From: Mimachlamys varia
Taxonomy: Eukaryota; Mollusca; Bivalvia; Pectinida; Pectinidae
Reading direction: 5' to 3'
DNA length: 64,000 nucleotides
Assembly: GCA_947623455.1 (NCBI GenBank)
Contig: OX392532.1
Location: forward strand, 6,084,001 to 6,148,000
Positions 43,201 to 49,200 of this stretch are shown here, piece after piece (position 1 is the stretch's first letter; every line of letters starts with the position of its first letter). The translations under genes were made by a program, and so were the position numbers. The notes below the pieces were generated by a model. That model was not told the DNA's origin, did no database searches, and saw only the letters and a list, made by a program, of their open reading frames with translations.

Positions 43201-46200
43201 CTGCAATGAAGTTAGGGCGGGGGGGTAGTATACTGGAATCACCCTCTCTTTTGATGGTGGGTATGTCCAGTTAAGAATTGAAGGAAGGGTGTAGGGTCAG
43301 GTTATTCCAATAATAGTAGATATTGTAGTGAGAGATATGTGTTCTGTAAAAGAAGGTATAATTCTGTATGTTGATGATACACACAGTATAACAGTTATAC
43401 ATACCTGTACTTCATCACCAGGCGAGACATGATGACGTGATGGAGATCATCAAGGACAACCTCAACAAATGCCTTCACGGACAGTCGATTAAGGACAAAA
43501 CTGGCAGGTAATTCATTTAAGCTTACAAGATTCTGTCGTTATGATGTTCATGAGTACATAGTGTGATATTACCATGTTATTATCAAATTCATGCCAATTG
43601 TGATACAAAAATTATATGATACATGTGTACATTTTACCAAGTATTTCAAGTGTAAAATTTAATGTTTTTAAAAACCAAGTTGTACATTCATGTCACTTGA
43701 CATTTCCAAAATGTTAATGAACAGGAAATGGTGACAGGATGAACAGATTGTATGGTACAATTATATACCTGTTACTAATGTTAATGAACAGGAAATGGTG
43801 GCAGGATGAACAGATTGTATGGTACAATTATATACCCGTTACATACGTTAATGAACAGGAAATGGTGGCACGATGAACAGATTGTATGGTACAATTATAT
43901 ACCTGTTACATTCGTTAATGAACAGGAAATGGTGGCAGGATGAACAGATTGTATGGTACAATTATATACCTGTTACATACGTTAATGAACAGGATAAGTA
44001 GTGATAACAGATTGTATGGTACAATTATATACCTGTTACATACGTTAATGAACAGGATAAGTAGTGATAACAGATTGTATGGTACAATTATATACCTGTT
44101 ACATACGTTAATGAACAGGATAAGTAGTGATAACAGATTGTATGGTACAATTATATACCTGTTACATCCGTTAATGAACAGGATAAGTAGTGATAACAGA
44201 TTGTATGGTACAATTATATACCTGTTACATCCGTTAATGAACAGGATAAGTAGTGATAACAGATTGTATGGTACAATTATATACCTGTTACATACGTTAA
44301 TGAACAGGATAAGTAATGGCACGATGAACAGATTGTATGGTACAATTATATACCTGTTACATCCGTTAATGAACAGGAAATGGTGGCACGATGAACAGAT
44401 TGTATGGTACAATTATATACCTGTTACATTCGTTAATGAACAGGAAATGGTGGCAGGATGAACAGATTGTATGGTACAATTATATACCTGTTACATACGT
44501 TAATGAACAGGATAAGTAGTGATAACAGATTGTATGGTACAATTATATACCTGTTACATTCGTTAATGAACAGGAAATGGTGGCAGGATGAACAGATTGT
44601 ATGGTACAATTATATACCTGTTACATACGTTAATGAACAGGATAAGTAGTGATAACAGATTGTATGGTACAATTATATACCTGTTACATACGTTAATGAA
44701 CAGGATAAGTAGTGATAACAGATTGTATGGTACAATTATATACCTGTTACATCCGTTAATGAACAGGATAAGTAGTGATAACAGATTGTATGGTACAATT
44801 ATATACCTGTTACATACGTTAATGAACAGGATAAGTAGTGATAACAGATTGTATGGTACAATTATATACCTGTTACATCCGTTAGTGAACAGGATAAGTA
44901 ATGATAACAGGTTGTATGTTTATACAATTATATACCTGTTACTTAGTATTACGTTAATGAACAGGAAATGGTGGCAGGATGAACAGATTGTATGGTACAA
45001 TTATATACCTGTTACTTAGTATTACTTTGATGAACAGGATAAGAGTGGCAGGATGAACGGATTGTATGGTACAATTATATACCTGTTACATACGTGAGCA
45101 AATATATATATTTACTTGACCTTGGTAAGCATGCCTTATGAAAAACTGTTTCTCTGCATTTACAGAGACTTGCACTTGAATCCAACACTGTTCCTGAATA
45201 TGTTTACAAAATATCCTGTAAGTATGATTCTTTCATAATCACAAATAAATTCTCCAGTAGATAAATAAATATTTGGAAAAAATTGCAGATTTGTGTTTTC
45301 TAATATATGTATGATATTTAAATTTCCATTTCATAAATATCTTGTTAGGTTGGTTGTCCACTTAACATCTACAGGCTTCTATGCAGGATACCGTTCTCAT
45401 GCTCAAGCATTTTTTTGTTTCGGCTTTAGGTCATATAAGATATCATGTTTTTTCAAAGTTTGGTAAAAAGTTAGAGACTTGATATGAAACCAAATATTGT
45501 TTTCAGTGTTTGCAATTGACTTACTGATCGTTGACATGACTTGATAGTTTTATACAAGAAAGCGAGCTTGAGTACAGAATTTATGTTTGGAGCATGAAAC
45601 AGTTTTATATAAATATGAGCCCAGATAAGTTCAAACTTTTTGAAATGTAATGAGCCACTAAAAATATGAAAAAACTGTATCGCAATGTTATTGTGTGTGT
45701 ATTGAGTGATTTAATGTATCATTTCTGTGAAATCCTTCGTTATCAATCTCTGATACATTATGTTATATATAACATCTGTTCTCTAGGTCCTGTTCTGGGA
45801 TGTGACTAGCTGTCTGGTGAAGGTTTATCACGACAACACCATCAAAGTTTACAATAAGGTGGGTCAGATATTTGTTTCCAGTGATTCAGTTTCTGTAGTT
45901 TTTGTAACGCCAATTAACGAAACATTCAACATTATATTTCAGTCTCAGTAGTCGATTGGGGCAGTGGATATCTGATTACACGCCTTGTCATCAAGGTGTG
46001 GCTGTGGTGGGGTTCCCCAATCAGATGTGATGGTGTGGGTCACCTGCCAGGCCATGTAGGTTTTCCCCAGGTACTCCAGTTTCCTCCCACACTAAGACCT
46101 CTTGTGTGCTAACATCCAGGCCAACAAGAGTAGTTAATATAAGTTGTAATATCTTGTTTTATAATTGTTGTAAATCAAGTACAAACATTCAATAAGTATA

Positions 46201-49200
46201 AATATACTTAAACAATTGTAGGGGAGTAGCTGTATCATATTTTAGATGTAGTAGACTGTATGATATATTGATACCCACATGTACTGCTTGTAATTTTCAG
46301 ACGCAGGCAAGTGCGATGTTGGCGAATATGCTGAATAAAGACGTGGTGAGTAGTTTCTACACAGCAAGGTTTCTTTCCACACAACAAGTATTCTAGACAT
46401 GATGACATTTAAAAGATGTATGTAAGTAAGATGGCGGCTTGGATGATGAGCAGAATTTACATGTAGCTGATTAGTGTACAACAAACTGATTTGTAAATGC
46501 ATTCTACATCACAAGTTCAAAATAATTTTAAAATGTTAACTTGGTCCACTCTTATAAAACATAAATAAGAATATAAGTGCCAAGTTTTAATATTGATAAC
46601 AAGCTCAAATGACTGGTTACCTGTTGCACATGTACAAAGTTTATGCTGAAGTTTAAGGTGGAACTGGTATATCAGCACTTATTACGTCCTGATATTTACC
46701 TCCTGCTGTTTGCATGTCTTTGCTTGCAGTCTCTGTAATGCTAAAACAAACAATGACTACACATCTTGATCTACATTACTGGTATTATAATTATCACTGT
46801 GTATGGGACTTAACCCTGTACCCTTGTGCTCTCCCTCAGCTTTATAACTGGACCTACAGTACTGGTATTATAATTATCACTGTGTATGGGACTTAACCCT
46901 GTACCCTTGTGCTCTCCCTCAGCTTTATAACTGGACCTACAGTACTGGTATTATAATTATTACTGTGTATGGGACTTAACCCTGTACCCTTGTGTTCTCC
47001 CTCAGCTTTATAACTGGACCTACAGTACTGGTATTATAATTATCACTGTGTATGGGACTTAACCCTGTACCCTTGTGCTCTCCCTCAGCTTTATAACTGG
47101 ACCTACAGTACTGGTATTATAATTATCACTGTGTATGGGACTTAACCCTGTACCCTTGTGCTCTCCATCAGCTTTATAACTGGACCTACAGTACTGGTAT
47201 TATAATTATCACTGTGTATGGGACTTAACCCTGTACCCTTGTGCTCTCCCTCAGCTTTATAACTGGACCTACAGTACTGGTATTATAATTATCACTGTGT
47301 ACGGGCCTTAACCCTGTACCCTTGTGCTCTCCCTCAGCTTTATAACTGGACCTACAGTACTGGTATTATAATTATCACTGTGTATGAGACTTAACCCTGT
47401 ACCCTTGTGCTCTCCCTCAGCTTTATAACTGGACCTACAGTACTGGTATTATAATTATCACTGTGTATGGGCCTTAACCCTGTACCCTTGTGCTCTCCCT
47501 CAGCTTTATAACTGGACCTACAGTACTGGTATTATAATTATCACTGTGTATGGGACTTAACCCTGTACCCTTGTGTTCTCCTTCAGCTTTATAACTGGAC
47601 CTACAGTACTGGTATTATAATTATCACTGTGTATGGGACTTAACCCTGTACCCTTGTGCTCTCCCTCAGCTTTATAACTGGACCTACAGAACTGGTATTA
47701 TAATTATCACTGTGTATGGGACTTAACCCTGTACCCTTGTGCTCTCCCTCAGCTTTATAACTGGACCTACAGTACTGGTATTATAATTATCACTGTGTAT
47801 GGGACTTAACCCTGTACCCTTGTGCTCTCCCTCAGCTTTATAACTGGACCTAAAGTACTGGTATTATAATTATCACTGTGTATGGGCCTTAACCCTGTAC
47901 CCTTGTGCTCTCCCTCAGCTTTATAACTGGACCTACAGTACTGGTATTATAATTATCACTGTGTATGGGCCTTAACCCTGTACCCTTGTGTTCTCCTTCA
48001 GCTTTATAACTGGACCTACAGTACTGGTATTATAATTATCACTGTGTATGGGCCTTTACCCTGTACCCTTGTGCTCTCCTTCAGCTTTATAACTGGACCT
48101 TCAGTACTGGTATTATAATTATCACTGTGTATGGGCCTTTACCCTGTACCCTTGTGCTCTCCCGCAGCTTTATAACTGGATCTACAGTACTGGTATTATA
48201 ATTATCACTGTGTCTGGGCCTTAACCCTGTACCCTTGTGCTCTCCCTCAGCTTTATAACTGGACCTACAGTACTGGTATTATAATTATCACTGTGTATGG
48301 GACTTAACCCTGTACCCTTGTGCTCTCCCTCAGCTTTATAACTGGACCTACAGTACTGGTATTATAATTATCACTGTGTATGGGACTTAACCCTGTACCC
48401 TTGTGCTCTCCTTCAGCTTTATAACTGGACCTACAGAACTGGTATTATAATTATCACTGTGTATGGGACTTAACCCTGTACCCTTGTGCTCTCCCTCAGC
48501 TTTATAACTGGACCTACAGAACTGGTATTATAATTATCACTGTGTATGGGCCTTAACCCTGTACCCTTGTGCTCTCCTTCAGCTTTATAACTGGACCTAC
48601 AGAACTGGTATTATAATTATCACTGTGTATGGGACTTAACCCTGTACCCTTGTGCTCTCCCTCAGCTTTATAACTGGACCTACAGAACTGGTATTATAAT
48701 TATCACTGTGTATGGGACTTAACCCTGTACCCTTGTGCTCTCCTTCAGCTTTATAACTGGACCTACAGAACTGGTATTATACTTATCACTGTGTATGGGA
48801 CTTAACCCTGTACCCTTGTGCTCTCCCTCAGCTTTATAACTGGACGTAAAGTACTGGTATTATAATTATCACTGTGTATGGGACTTAACCCTGTACCCTT
48901 GTGCTCTCCCTCAGCTTTATAACTGGACCTACAGTACTGGTATTATAATTATCACTGTGTATGGGACTTAACCCTGTACCCTTGTGCTCTCCCTCAGCTT
49001 TATAACTGAACCTACAGTACTGGTATTATAATTATCACTGTGTATGGGACTTAACCCTGTACCCTTGTGCTCTCCCTCAGCTTTATAACTGGACCTACAG
49101 TACTGGTATTATAATTATCACTGTGTATTGGACTTAACCCTGTACCCTTGTGCTCTCCCTCAGCTTTATAACTGGACCTACAGAACTGGTATTATAATTA

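Noticed and set aside
43915..45019. ORFs with repeated 'NRLYGTIIYLLHTLM' resembling membrane segments
   Set aside because: Made by the 63-67-bp array in intron 29; both strands are open and frames shift between variants.
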